Source of the DNA: Chinchilla lanigera
Taxonomy: Eukaryota > Chordata > Mammalia > Rodentia > Chinchillidae
NCBI RefSeq assembly: GCF_000276665.1
Contig: NW_004955433.1
Span: 19,249,981 to 19,313,980, forward strand
DNA: 64,000 nucleotides
Direction: 5' to 3'
Shown piece after piece: positions 11,890-23,990 of the stretch (positions are counted from its first letter, which is position 1; every line of letters starts with the position of its first letter). Position numbers and translations under genes: made by a program. The notes under the pieces were generated by a model that searched no databases, had not been told where the DNA came from, and saw only the letters and a list, made by a program, of their open reading frames with translations.

Positions 11890-12660
11890 AAATCAAGGAA
11901 AGGAAGAAAGCAATAGATTAGAACAAAATGAATAGATTAGAACAAAAATATATGTAAAAGATGATAAAACGGAAAAGGAACAAGAAACAAACCATAAATA
12001 AGCAAAAAAAGGAAGAAAAATAAAATAAAGTAAAAGTCAAAATTCTTTTAATATCCACCAAAATTCCAAATCTACTGGATAGTACTGACAAGCCAGCAGT
12101 AGAGTTTGTGCTAGATTTGAGGCTGATTCTAAGGTCAGAGTCTTCAGCCAGTCCTTTCTGTAGGTCCCTTAGTGGCCTCACATTCCTTTTCCTGTTTCCC
12201 TTGGTAGACTCTCTCTCCTAGTTGTTGTACTGTTTTCAGAGAGAGACAGAGGCCTGTTCCCAGTTCTGTGCATCTTTGGCTCCTTTCTGCTCCTCATTCA
12301 GCCATCTTTACTCCTCTTCCACTGGCAATCTCTGTCCTCTCAGGTCATTTGTTGCATGATGGGGTTGGATGCTGTGATATGATCTGGTCTTCTGCTCCTG
12401 CTGTTGCAGCCCAAGGCTGCTCAGTCCCAGTTATTACTCCTCTCCTGAGGTGAGGTGCTAACTTCCCATCCATTGGCTTATAGTTTCCATTGCCATTGTC
12501 ACCTTCCTCTGTTGTCTGTAACTTCCTTGGGTGAGATGGGTGGGTGCTGTGGGGTGCCTTTCCTCTCCCACTGTGAGAACAGCCTAGGGCTGCACAGTCC
12601 CAAGGTGCAGCACTGTGTAATTCCCCATGCCTCCGTCTATTTCACCTCCTTTAAACCATG
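11890..12660 (-). mobile_element. Possible L1 5'UTR-like GC-richer stretch
   Basis: This follows the reverse L1 on its 5' side and is more GC-rich than the surroundings from about 12150. It holds two loosely similar units: 'cagcccaaggctgctcagtc' near 12406 and 'cagcctagggctgcacagtc' near 12580, about 175 bp apart and each preceded by 'gatg/gatgggtgg...gctgtg'. Repeated units of this size are typical of rodent L1 promoter monomers. The 600 bp between 11290 and 11890 is not clearly L1, so the link is uncertain. Confidence 0.35.
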
Positions 12661-14629
12661 AAGAGAAAATCTTGTTACACAAGACGACAAAGTAGACAAG
12701 TAGCTACCTTCATGAATTGAGAAAGCAACTATAAGTACATGTATAGTCAACATAAAGTTTATGATCCTGGTAAATTTTGTTGCTGTTCAAGGCATGAAAA
12801 CATTCCCTAATAGTGGTACTACTATGCATCTCTTGGCGGAAGTATTTCGACAGTTTTTTCTTTATTTTAATTCATGACAGAAATCTGTGATGGACAGTAA
12901 TGCCAATGCACATTTCTTACTATTACTCCTGTGCAGTAAGTGAGCTTCAGTGCCCAGCAATTTCCTCACCCTTTTAAGTGTCAAAGCCTTCATTATCTCC
13001 CTCTGACTCATTAGGAAAAGCTTCCCTTCTTAGCTCAGAATGGTTGAAAGTGAAACCAACTTTGAAAACACCTGCAATATATTCAACACACAAGTTATAT
13101 CAAAATTGTCTCTCTTGATCCTCAAATCAACTAAGTGTGATACTTATGTGTTAAATCATCACAAGAGGCAGGAATTTTGCATAAGTGGAATCCTCATTTG
13201 AGTATCTTTTTAAGTTGCTTTTGGACAAAGCTTTATTAAGTCTAGCAGAACGCTCAATTCTAGTCTCTGCTGGGACCAAGGAACATAGGATAGTGGATAC
13301 AAAATGAAACACATGCAAACCATAAAGGTAACCAAAGTTACTTGTCACTTGGAAACATTTCAGTTCAGGTTCATTTCTTTGGCTGATAGTTTTCTCCATC
13401 ACCATTATAATACAATTACTTCCCCAGTTGGAGGTTAACATCCCATTCACTAGTTAATCTCTTTAAACCATAATCTGCATTCACCTCTCCTTTTGTTCCC
13501 AGAATCTTGCCTATAGCTACCCTCTCCTCTGTGAATTAATTCCATCCTCTCCAAATGAGGCAGAGAATTTTCATTAATATTCTGTTCCACTGCAAAAATT
13601 TAATCAATGCTGTTTTCCTTTGCCAAAATCCAGATTGATCATTGTATTTTTCCTTTCTGTGGTCACTCCTGGTATCACTGACCATCTGTGAAAAGGAAGC
13701 CTGGTGAGTTTCAAATATCTCTGTGAGCAAGGTCTGTTAATAGCTCCAAAACAAAGACAGAATGTGTGGGAAGTGTCATAGTGAGAAGTAGAGATATGCC
13801 AATAATGTCCATATATATTATTTTTTCCCACAATCATCTTCCAACCCAACTTCTCAGGTACATTAAGAAAATAGAAGAATTCAACAATTTATTTTAAATT
13901 TACTCATGGTAATTTAAAATTTCTTTAGTTGTTCTGTGAAGAATCTTGGGTCCAAACTTCCCAGGTTTTTTGTTTGTTTGAACCCCCTTCTCCACTGGTC
14001 TGCCTTTCAGTTTTGTCTTCACGTATTTCACCCTTTTCTGTGCAGATGTCAGATTTTTTTTCTCCTACAATGCAATCTTATGCCACCGACTCAGCCATAG
14101 GTATTCTGCCATGGTCCCTCCTTCAGAATAAAACCATTTCTAGCGCGTTCTTAGTACAGTTCTAGTCCGTTTTTGTTTTTTGTTTTTTGTTTTTTTTTTC
14201 AAAACTGGATGATAAACATACTAACATAAGTGAATATCTTACTAACCTGCTTGTATGATTTTTCATCTTATAATTCACATACATGGTATTTCTCCTACCC
14301 AGAAGGCTCTTTCACAGATCTATCTGGAAATGAATTTACTTTTTGCCACAGTTTGATGGCTTCTTAGCACCATTCTAAGCCTTCTTAGGAAGACCTTATA
14401 ATGTCTTCCTTTATATTCTCATAAACTAGTACATACAAAGAAGTGGTAGGTTTTATACTGTCATTCTATCATGAATATTATTGTTCACATAAATCCAAGC
14501 ACACCCTTCTATACTGTGTTTCTGTAACATTTAAGCCTTTCTTCACTGAATAAACTTCAGGAAGAGGAAGCAAGGCCATCAGTCTTATAATAACCATTTG
14601 TCCCACAATTAAGCACACAGGCTCAGGCT
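12661..14629. other. Unique DNA, no gene seen
   Basis: A possible MIR scrap lies at 13095-13150 ('gatcctcaaatcaactaagt'), and a GTTTTTT-type T-rich run at 14170-14200. No exon or RNA gene is recognised. Confidence 0.5.
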
Positions 14630-15037
14630 GCAGAAAGGAAATTTATGTTATGTGCTAGAAGAATTGGCTCATACAATTATGGAGGCTGATCAGTCCCAAA
14701 ATGTCCTGGTTGGAAGTTGAAAACCATGGAAAACTGGTGATAGAATTCTAGTTTGAGGCTGAAGGCCTGACATACATCATGGTGTCTAAGGACAGGGGAA
14801 GACCAATGACCCAGCTAAAAGGTAGGTGGGAAGCAAGAGAAGGATATTCTTCCTTCATCCACCGAACTGAAATGGATTAAATAATGCCCATTTCCATTGA
14901 GAAGGGCAATCTACTTCACTTGACCCCTTGACTCAAATGCTAATCTTATCCAGAAACACTCTGCTAGACATACCTAGAAATAATTCTGAATCTGAGCACC
15001 CCAATCCAGTCAGTATGAGACAGAACTAACCATCACA
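14630..15037 (-). mobile_element. MLT2-like ERVL LTR
   Basis: The plus strand reads as the reverse of an MLT2 LTR: 'attggctcatacaattatgg', 'aggctgatcagtccc', 'cccatttccattgagaaggg', 'caaatgctaatctta', 'ccagaaacactctgctagac' and 'aactaaccatcacat'. The order and spacing follow the known LTR. No internal retroviral sequence is next to it, so it is a solo or truncated LTR. It is old: many mismatches and no clear 5-bp duplication. Confidence 0.8.
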
Positions 15038-15230
15038 TACATAGTCCATAAACAAAATATTCCACATTAATTATGGAATTGTTTCAGACAGGAGTCTCAA
15101 AGAAATAAGTATGGGTTCTGTTTTGCTGCTCGGTTGATAGAGCAAAAACATAAGGTAAAAATAAGTGATATATCAGTATACTGTTCCTGAAAATAGGTAA
15201 AGATTCAGAAGACTCCTGTTTTTTTAAGAT

Positions 15231-15409
15231 AAGAGGTTCTCAGCCTTAGCAATATTAATGCTGCAGTTGTACGTTGCTGTCACATTTATTGTAGCAGCAT
15301 CCCCAGCTTCTGCTCATTACATAGCAGTATCTTCCCAACAGCCAAAAATATCTTCAGACCTTGTCAGATGTCCTTGGTGGGGAACCATTCTCACAGCTAA
15401 GAACCACTA
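15231..15409 (-). mobile_element. MER20 hAT-Charlie DNA transposon fossil
   Basis: The ends are inverted copies of each other (15235 'ggttctcagcc' and 15400 'agaaccact'). Between them lie 'tagcagcatccccagcttct', 'caacagccaaaaatatcttc' and 'tgtcagatgtccttgg', in the order of the reversed MER20 consensus. The length of about 180 bp is slightly below a full MER20. Non-autonomous; no transposase. Confidence 0.85.
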
Positions 15410-15649
15410 CTTCCATTTAAAGAACTTTCTGAGAATTAAATTAAGGTGTTTGAAAATATTTTCCTTAAATTTTAAGGTTTTCCAAACATAAGAGATTAGT
15501 TATGATTTCATTTTACATTATAAATAAGCTAGAATTGTGGTTTACCACATCAAAATTCTCCTTCTCTTCTTGCTGTTTGCAAAGAGTTCGATAGAATGTA
15601 CATGTATATTCTATTCCAATACCCCAAAAGTGACCTCTGGGATTTGAAG

Positions 15650-15690
15650 TGTCACATAACTTGCCCAAGGTAGTAGAATTTGAAGAGAAG
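15650..15690 (+). mobile_element. MIR core scrap
   Basis: The words 'tcacataacttgcccaagg' and 'tagtagaatttgaa' follow the MIR segment around 'aacttgcccaaggtcacaca'. It is very short. Confidence 0.5.
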
Positions 15691-15806
15691 ATTTTTGGAA
15701 AGTAAACCAGGTCATAGGTTCTTTAAAGACTATGCCTGATGCAGCTATATTATCTTTTTATTTGACAATGTCTATGTTTTATAATTCAATTTTTGCTTTT
15801 TTTTTT

Positions 15807-15906
15807 NNNNNNNNNNNNNNNNNNNNNNNNNNNNNNNNNNNNNNNNNNNNNNNNNNNNNNNNNNNNNNNNNNNNNNNNNNNNNNNNNNNNNNNNNNNNNN
15901 NNNNNN
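15807..15906. other. Assembly gap (100 N)
   Basis: Exactly 100 N, a conventional length for a gap of unknown size. It follows a run of Ts (15797-15806), as if the assembly broke in the T-rich head of an inverted SINE. Confidence 0.99.
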
Positions 15907-16121
15907 TTCTATATTCAACAAGTTTCTATATATTATCTACATTATAGCTAATAAAACTCTGGGGTCTGAGAGTAATAAATGGGGATATTCTGCTCACTAT
16001 GAAACTAAGATTTGAGCATTACTTTTTATTTTTGTGTCTATATACCGATCCCTCACTCTTCAAAATGGATCATTTATAACATTGGATTTCTTGACAACTT
16101 GGGTTTGTTGCCTTCTCCTCC

Positions 16122-16295
16122 TTTTTTTAGTACTGGGAATTGGATTTAGGGCCTTTATAATGAGCTACAACCCCAGGTCTTTTTTAACTTTTATTTTGAG
16201 TCAGTGTCTCACTAAGGTGGGCTTGAACTTGTTGTCCTTCTGCCTCAGACTCCAAAAGTGCTGGGATGATAGGCATATGCCACCACACTGGGCCA
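16122..16295 (-). mobile_element. B1-dID dimeric SINE
   Basis: A T run is followed by an inverted ID part ('agtactgggaattggattta', 'aatgagctacaacccca'). After a T-rich linker comes an inverted B1 part ('agtcagtgtctcactaagg', 'cttctgcctcagactccaaa', 'gctgggatgataggcatatg'). On the minus strand the order is B1 then ID. The element looks full length but is diverged. It falls inside an otherwise unremarkable 140-codon plus-strand open frame. Confidence 0.85.
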
Positions 16296-17314
16296 TTTCA
16301 ATACTTTTACCAGATCATGATTCATTATTAAATCACCACCCTCTTATTAAATATGGATACAAATCATTTAGCACTTTTTTGTGTAAACGTTGTTATAACT
16401 TCCAAATCAAATCAGTGTACTCTATAGAATTTGCATTTTATTGTGGAAAAATCTGAGATGCTTACAGTGGAGTACTAACCACAAAGCTTGCACATATGAG
16501 TCAGGATTCAAAACTTAGATGCCTTAATATTAAAACTTATCCTTAAATACCACCATATATTATTTTTTATATGAAGCCAGCCAATAAAGAAATAGATGAA
16601 GACCTATGGTAAAATTTTCAATCCCCGATAGTTATGCAAAATCAGACTTCACAAGGCACATAAGTAAACAAATGCAATAAGTATATCCATACACAGGGGT
16701 AAAATACATGTGATATTGTCATTAAACTATGAATTTTGCTTGAATATTTGATGTCCTTATTTATTTGAGGCATAGAGATCTTTCTTGGATCAAAGCCCCT
16801 CTAAGAATTCCCTGACATAACCAAATCTGATACAAAGCCCTACTGGATTGAAAAAAAAAAGAAAGAAAAAAGAACTAATGATAAGAACAAAATAAATGAA
16901 AAGAAAGAGGCTCTGGAGAAAATTGTAAGCACACACAAATGCCATCCATAAGAGTAGTGGGTTAGAGGAGGGTTCTTGAGAAGAAATAAAAAGGGGATTT
17001 TTGCATACTTTTCTCTTTCACTTTTGAAAAGTTAAATCATAAAAGTGTACATAAAATTTATGAAAAAAATCACCTATTAAAATTAAACAGTTATAGTATA
17101 AATTCATCCTTAAAAAGATTAGTGAATTAGCTTACAATTTGTTCAACCAGCTTATCTAAGCACTTACTATATGTTGGAATTTCCTTTCTATCATAGGGAT
17201 TTAAAATAAGTTCCAAGGGACGGGAATGCAGAGGAATGGATTTCATTCGATGTTTTTACTTCACTTCAGATTTAAATGGGATTTAGGAATAACACATGAG
17301 AATATTCAAAGTCA

Positions 17315-17318
<4 letters not shown>
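16296..17318. other. Unique AT-rich DNA, no gene seen
   Basis: An A-rich stretch lies at 16850-16910. Nothing else is recognised. Confidence 0.6.

Positions 17319-17356
<38 letters not shown>
17319..17356 (+). repeat. (GT)19 microsatellite
   Basis: A pure run of 19 GT units. Confidence 0.98.
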
Positions 17357-17358
<2 letters not shown>

Positions 17359-17689
17359 GTAAATTTTACCCTCAAGTAAGAGGAAGCAGGCCAGTAAAGC
17401 ACTACATACTTTGGTAATATAACAAATGCTTTAGGGTAAATGGAGCATTTTAGGGAAATATTTGAACAACTGTTATAGAGAAGGTGCTCATTGGGAATGG
17501 ATAGGATTAATACTTTCTACATAAAAATGGACTTTTGATATAAGAAAACAAGATAATGTATCATCTTCCCATTTTAGGAACATTCTATGAAGACGTAATT
17601 ACCATCAGGTTCTTTCTCTCTCTCTTTCCCTCACTGTCTCATTTGATCAACATTTTATATAATTTTATATTTACTTTTACAGCTGATGA

Positions 17690-18030
17690 GTCTCTTTGTT
17701 ACATAATCAAGAAATTATCTGTTTGATGAAGAATTTCTAATAAAAATAAGTTTTCATTTCTCCAAAAGGCTTTCTGGATTTAATTCTGCTTCCACAGTCG
17801 AAAACGTTTGCCAAGTTTGCATCGCAAATTAGACATCTGAGAAGCAGGCAGCAAGTTTGTTAATTATTGGGATTAATTTAATGAACTTATTCTCATTAGG
17901 TTTTATGAGCCATGCTGTACATGGCAACGTGTGAAAGTCCACAACCACAACATGGCAGTGTCAGTAGGTAATTAAGGGCACTGATGAGGATTTTTGCAGA
18001 AACAAGATGTGGCAAATTGTTTGCATAAAA
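17690..18030. other. Candidate conserved noncoding element
   Basis: Repeat-free sequence with dense homeobox-like AT words (for example 'gttaattattgggattaat' near 17858) alternating with balanced-composition text such as 'tttgcatcgcaaattagaca'. No usable open frame. The look is typical of deeply conserved developmental enhancers in gene deserts, but conservation is an inference. Confidence 0.35.
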
Positions 18031-19279
18031 GTACATTATTAGATGGAATTGAAAGCTGATAATTACAGAAAATTAAGTAGAAATCATCTTTGTTGCAACA
18101 AATTAAGAGAGAAGTCAGTTTGGCTCCCCAAACAAATGTTGAATATACACATAAATCATATTTTTTCACAGCCTACACTTCATTCTGAGTGTGATGAGCT
18201 ATGTAATAGTGTTTTACTGCCACATGATCTGGAAGTAGGCACAGTTTGTCATCAGAAGGATGTCTACAGTGTTGATCTTTCAGAAAAAGAATCTCACACT
18301 TCAAATGGCCTCATGATGGAAAACACACAAAATAGATGTGCTTTTTTTTTCTCTCTACTTTTTAAAAATATATTGGCACTTGGTTGTTATCGATCCTGAG
18401 AAACTAAAGAAACAAACAAATGGAGATAGACTATGAATGGAATGTGAAACTGCATGTTCCTACATATATTCTCCTTCACTTAATTTCTCCAAAAAGAGAA
18501 AGCCATGGAAGTTCTGAATTTGGCAATAAACTACATTAACTGTTTAAAAAATTAAACACGGACTTATAATGTCCTAAAAAAAAGTATCAAGTCTAAGATC
18601 AGACCTGTGTGCCTCTAACATTTTAAAGCTGCTTAACTAATCCTTACCATATTGCCAGTGTAAAAGAATTAAAGGATGGGCAAACAGGATGTAAAAACAC
18701 CCTTAGTAGCACTGAAGTGCTCTCAGCATTATTTTAAGCATTAAACTTAGCTAATACACTCAAAATATACCCACATTTTCCTGCATGTCATGTTTAAAAC
18801 ACTTTAAAATACATAAACTTTCCATTATTTACAAGGGAGATAGTAGACATTCAACTAGTTTAAAATAGAATGAGTGAAAAAAGTTAAGGGAGTTAATGAC
18901 AAAAATGTGATGTTAATAATGATAATGTGACTATTATAATTATTTTTATGAAACCTCAAATTGGACATATTTTTAAAAATAGCTTGTTTCTTTACCTCCT
19001 TTTATGACCTCCACAATGATCGGTTACTATTATTAACTTAATTTTCTTTCATATATACATAAAAGAAGTTTGCCCTTTCAAATTTAGGATTACTATTTTC
19101 TTTCCAGCGCTTGAGTGTAGGCATTTGGCTTAATGCCAGTTTATTGCTAAATGAGGAAATAAATTCAAGGGTATCAGGATTATGCTTTTGTTGCTGTGGA
19201 GATTTCAGAGCGGCCTGTAGAAAAATCTGTGTGCCTATTGAACATAATACTATGCAGTGAAGTATCCCCCCCCCCATAG
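18031..19279. other. Unique DNA, no gene seen
   Basis: A 118-codon plus-strand open frame (18043-18399) has no domain I recognise and no promoter or splice context. A C homopolymer (11 C) lies at 19266-19276. Confidence 0.55.
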
Positions 19280-19720
19280 GGGCCTATTTTATAATTTAAA
19301 ATAAATTAATACATTAAGAATGCTGGTTTCCTAATTAGATGGCTTCTGTCATGTGTCTTTCCCAGCTCTTAAGAGTTTGCTAACAGGCTTGCAGGTAGGA
19401 TCGCTTGAGAGAGGCTCTTTTTTGTGCGTGCTTGTTTTCTGTCTGTGCTCCTTTCTTCTATGTGGGAGTGGCAGTAATCTGAATGGGTTTCTTAATTAAA
19501 CATAGAGATATTCATACCCCAAGGCTACAGAGATTCAACCAGATCATAAATTAGATATAAATAATAATAAAGAAGTATGACATTTAAATAGCAGGCTTAT
19601 GCATTTCACATGAAATAGCTGTACTGCTCAGCTGAGAGGTTCAGTAGGATTAAGGCAATTTAATTAGTGATCGCTTGAAATGGAATTTCCAGACCCATGT
19701 GACTTTCCTTAATGAAATCC
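19280..19720. other. Candidate conserved noncoding element
   Basis: Repeat-free text with several TAATTA/TTAATTAA words (19335, 19490, 19660) and E-box-like sites such as CAGCTG (19629). No open frame. Regulatory function is an inference from style only. Confidence 0.3.
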
Positions 19721-21769
19721 TCCCCTCCAATCCCTAGTTTAGTCACAGGTGGAATGATGAGAAGAAGACAAGAGAGTTCTTCAGGACATTCTCAAAGATT
19801 GCAAATCTCTGGAAATCAATTCCAATCAACACTTCTTTATTGCAGAGTGATTTCGAATGTTGAATGATTAACAGAACATCTTTGACATAACAAGTATTGA
19901 GATATGTGGCAGGGAAACAAGCTATTTGCAAATGTGCAGTAGATCATTAATTCATTTGAATACACACCGTACATGTGCAAGGTCATGGCCAAAAGTGGTG
20001 AGCAAAGTATGAATAAAAGGCACAGTCGAAGCAGAATATCTTCAGGTGGATGAAGTATTCTCCATGAAACAAAGACAATGACAGATTGAGCTTAAAAGGA
20101 GAATATAATGGTTTATGTTTTTAAAAGTATTCATCTACATACAGGATACATTTCAATGATAGTATGCAATCTTTCTTGACCACTTTTTGTCATGTCAGGT
20201 ATAACAGTGATTGCTAAAAATGTGTTAAGCCCCTAAAGAGGTAAGTCTCCTGCCTTCTTAGATTTGTATGGAGAATAGACAGCAGGCTGTGGAGTACTCC
20301 TAACATGATTATGGATCAAATAGTCTGTAAGGAAATATAGGAAAAGAGAAAAAGCAGGGATAAAATTACCTTTCTTTTCCTTCTCCCTTCCACCAATTTT
20401 GTCCTTCCCACTTCTAATTATGAGGGTTGAAGCCTGTGAAATTTTCAGTTAACACCTCTGTTTCTCCAAGAGGAAAATACCAAAAGCAAGCAATAAGGTA
20501 TTTTTTGTTTAACCCCTTGTATTAATCTCACGTTTCCCTTTGGTTGTTCATACTCAAAGAAGTGAACTTTGCCAGTCATTTGACAGGCTCCCACTTCTAT
20601 TTTGTGCTAATAAGTCTAATAAAGTCTTTGGGTCATATATTCATGTCCCAGGAAGTAGATTTTGAGAAAAAACTGGCATACAGATGGTGTGTGAGAAAGG
20701 GGTCTTGGAAGTACCACCTGTGGCAAGAAAGAAGGGAACCATCAGGGAAAGGGAAGAGTTTGTGGTGAATATAGGACCTGTCAACATTACACAGAACTCC
20801 ACTGCAAATGGAAACTCAGAATATCCCAGGTTTGTCACTAGGGGCTGGATCTCCATGATCTCATGTCTCAGGTCCCTAAGTGCAGACTTCCCTGGGAAAA
20901 GCCATAGCCTCAGGCAAGGAATTTGCTGTCTGCTACCTTTGTGGAGTTCATGAAAGTCCAATTAGCTCTTCAGAGTTTTTGTGTGCAAAGGGGAGATTGT
21001 GCTGGCCAGTATTCACTTCACACCTGTTGACCAATTAGATGTGGGCTGTCAATGGATGGAAGATGACCTTGGATGAGGACACTCTCTTCAGTCAAGGTCA
21101 CAGTGAAAAAAACTGAAAGCTGAATGTTGGATGCTGATGTTTCTTCCAGTAGCTGGGACCCAAGTGTATCAGTTCTCAAGTATGTCTATCATATTATAGC
21201 ATCTCTTCCATTGAGTAATAAGCAGAAAGCTAATAAAACTATGTCACTTGCATATATCTTTACCTCACAATGCCTCCCAAACATTCTATATCTTCATAGC
21301 CAAACTTTGTTCCAAAGTGTCTCAACTTCTGACTCTACTTCCTATAAATACAACCTCCCTGAACCCAGAATGTACGTTTGCACAGACCATAGTCAGCTCC
21401 TCCCATATCCCCAAACACACAGTTGTCCAGGTCACACCCCTTAATCCACTAGTTATCTTTTATTTTTAACTTACCATTTTCATTGTTAACATTAGTAAGT
21501 ACTGTATTTATTTTTAAGATATGTTATATATATATATAACATTATATATATATTATATTATATAATAATATAATCCCCCTCAGGTAAGTAAGCATTATGT
21601 ACTACAAATATGTAGGAATAAAACAAAATGAGGGGAAAAGAAGAAAATATAAAAGTTTAAATAAATGCAATAAACACTAATTATTCCTCTATAAATGTAT
21701 AGAGGTCATGTATATTTCTTTTCATATTTTGGCTAGTCTTAAAAGGTTTAATATTTATCATAATTGTTT
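19721..21769. other. Unique DNA with an AT palindrome-rich microsatellite
   Basis: An AT-repeat zone lies at about 21519-21572. Short open frames on both strands at 20544-20961 overlap each other and have no recognisable domain. Nothing else is supported. Confidence 0.5.
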
Positions 21770-22148
21770 TGATTTGTGTCTAGATGTCTCCCCAAAGCCT
21801 CATGCAGTCATGCAGGTAGGCTTCTAGAATTTGTGATTGATTCATGGTCCAATGCTTGGATTACGGTTGTGAATGCTACATCAACCACACCCCCCGGGGG
21901 AGGTGGCCTGCATACAATATAAAAGAGGGAAACAGGGTTCCGATCTCTGCTCCTCCCTTTTTCCTACTGTTGCTTTTGCTGTTTTCAGCTGCCAAGAACT
22001 GTTGTCCGCTGCCATGTGCCACTCTGCCTTGGAGCCATCTGATTATAGACTGAAACCTCCACAAACTGTGAGCTAAATAAACCATTCCTTCCTTAATTCA
22101 AGGGGTCAAGTATTTTGTCTCAATAAGGAGAGAAAAGTAACCAAGACA
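21770..22148 (+). mobile_element. MaLR (ORR1/MLT1-like) LTR
   Basis: Starts with a TG near 21770 ('tgatttgtgtctagatgtct'), followed by 'ccccaaagcctcatgcagtc'. It ends 'gtgagctaaataaaccattc', 'gtattttgtctcaataag', 'agtaaccaagaca', which is the end of rodent MaLR LTRs with their poly(A) signal (AATAAA at about 22076). The length of about 380 bp fits the family. A TATA-like 'ataaaagaggg' sits near 21919 and would be the old LTR promoter. No internal region follows, so it is solo. No clean TSD. Confidence 0.8.
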
Positions 22149-23045
22149 ATGATCAATTATAATTATATTGGAAGGTCAAAATTCTGTCTGTTTGATATGA
22201 TTTGTATATAATTACTCACATTATAATACTATGTTTATATTTTATTATGGTTATATGTTCTGTTTTGCACAAATCCTGTTGTTTTATTTTCATATTAAAT
22301 GTTATATTCACTTCAACAGGCTAACATTTTCAATTATATAGTACAAAATATGGAAAATATTCATTTAATGCCTAATACTAAAGGTAATTTGGACTTTCTG
22401 AACTGATGTAAATTAAACAAGACATCACTTTTCAATATTTATTGTATTTAATAAGAATGTTTATATTTTCTCAATTTAATGCAATATTGTTAAATTGCAT
22501 TAAATTTACACAAAGCTATAGCACCAAAAGCTAAACTTTTAATATGTTTATTATTTTGTCATTTATTATTGGAAGTAAATGAGTTATCACAGTGCCAAGG
22601 GGCAATGAATACACCCGTGACTCTTCCATACCTGACTCTCACATGGGAGTGGTCATAACTTCAGCATGCTAGGACAGTCTCATCACCCCAGATCCCCAGG
22701 CCAGGGAGAGATGTAGCATTCATGATTCTCCTTATTATCGCCAAATCACACAATATGTGTAATCCTGGTCTTGAGAAATTCAGTTGTAAAAGTTGAACTC
22801 AATCTGTTTCTGTAAATTCCTGCAAAGTATTTTCTGTTCTTCTAGAGAATTTTTAAACAGAAAACACCACTTTAGAAGTTTACTTTTAGCAAATCCTGGA
22901 ATTTATGGCAATTTCTGGGCAGAAAAAAATCTCTAAAATGAAACAAAATGAAACAAATTCTTTATTTGCACGAGAAAGTCATCTTTTTGTGGTGTGTAGA
23001 TATTCAGTGGAAAATCTCCTTACACAACAGTTTGGAGGAATTATT
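22149..23045. other. Unique AT-rich DNA, no gene seen
   Basis: No repeat or exon recognised. Confidence 0.6.
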
Positions 23046-23167
23046 CCATTATAAATAGGAGAATTTTTTTTTTTTTGTACCAGGAGTTGAACTCAGGACC
23101 TTGTGCTTGCCAGGCAGGCACTTCTGCCCCTGAGCAGTATCCCCGGCCCTCCATTATAAGTAGGAAG
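23046..23167 (-). mobile_element. ID-type SINE with target-site duplication
   Basis: An inverted ID (23063-23150) with a T run, then 'taccaggagttgaactcagg', 'cttgtgcttgccaggcaggc' and 'cctgagcagtatcccc'. The flanks are near-identical 17-bp direct repeats starting 'ccattataa(a/g)tagga' at 23046-23062 and 23151-23167. Confidence 0.93.
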
Positions 23168-23352
23168 TGTGATACTAACTGAAATTTGTGCGTTTACACA
23201 TGACACATATCTTTATTAGAAGATCTCAGAATAATTACATCAATGTAGGCATTTTTCATTAATTTTGGCATTCTGAGGTCTCTTCCATATGGAAACTCAT
23301 GTTCTTCAGCTATGGTAAGTATTTTTATATTATTTCATGCCTCTATTTTGTC

Positions 23353-23546
23353 TCTAGTAGCTACTTTTTTTTTGTTTTTGTTGTTTATTTTTTGTGGGAG
23401 GAGGGAACAGGGTCTATTTACTTCCAGCTGGTGCTAAACTCACTATGTAGTCTCGGCTGGCCTCAAACTCATGGTAATCATTATGTTTCAGCCTCCCATG
23501 TACTGGAGTTACACTGGTATGGCATCATGCCCAGCATCTAGTAACT
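23353..23546 (-). mobile_element. B1-type SINE with target-site duplication
   Basis: A T/G-rich head, then 'aacagggtctatttacttcc', 'ctcactatgtagtctcggct', 'ggcctcaaactcatgg' and 'cagcctcccatgtactgg', ending near 23534. The flanks tctagtagct (23353-23362) and tctagtaact (23537-23546) are a 9/10 TSD. Diverged. Confidence 0.85.
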
Positions 23547-23628
23547 TTTCTTACTGGCTGGGAAATTGTAATGAAAACATATATGACCAATCTGTTGTTG
23601 ACAACAATTTGTTGTCTTTTAAATTTGG

Positions 23629-23990
23629 TTTACTATGCTAGCTTTCCATTGTCAAAAAATACCCATCCAAGTCAACTTAAAAGGGCAAAATATATTTTAG
23701 TTCATAATTTCAGACATTTCAGTTCCCAGGAGCATAGATCCATCCCTTTAGGCTGTGGTAGCAAAGTTGAGCGCATCATGGCCGTGCTGCGGAGGAAATC
23801 TCTGTCATTTATGGATGGCTAGGAAACGGGGGGTGGGGCTTGATGTCCCAATGCCACTTCAAGGAATGACTTCAAGGTCCTGCCGTCTTCCACTAGTCCT
23901 AAAGGTTTCATCTCCTCCCAGGAGTCTCACAGAGATAAGCCTTTGGCACATAGCCTTTGGGAAACATTTAAGATCCAAATCACAGCACTT
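23629..23990 (-). mobile_element. MaLR-type LTR, reverse
   Basis: Same layout as the better-preserved copy at 59790: a start like 'ctagctttccattgtcaaaa' and 'atattttagttcataatttc'. Then come 'ggctgtggtagcaaagttga', 'gcatcatggc', and an end 'ttaagatccaaatcacagca', the reverse of a MaLR LTR start. The CpG-containing middle (23760-23800) is as expected for an LTR. Old and solo. Confidence 0.6.

Noticed and set aside
16034..16456. 140-codon plus-strand open frame
   Set aside because: Its middle is an inverted B1-dID SINE (16122-16295), so the reading is repeat-derived.
18043..18399. 118-codon plus-strand open frame
   Set aside because: No domain recognised, no initiation or splice evidence; left as unique DNA.
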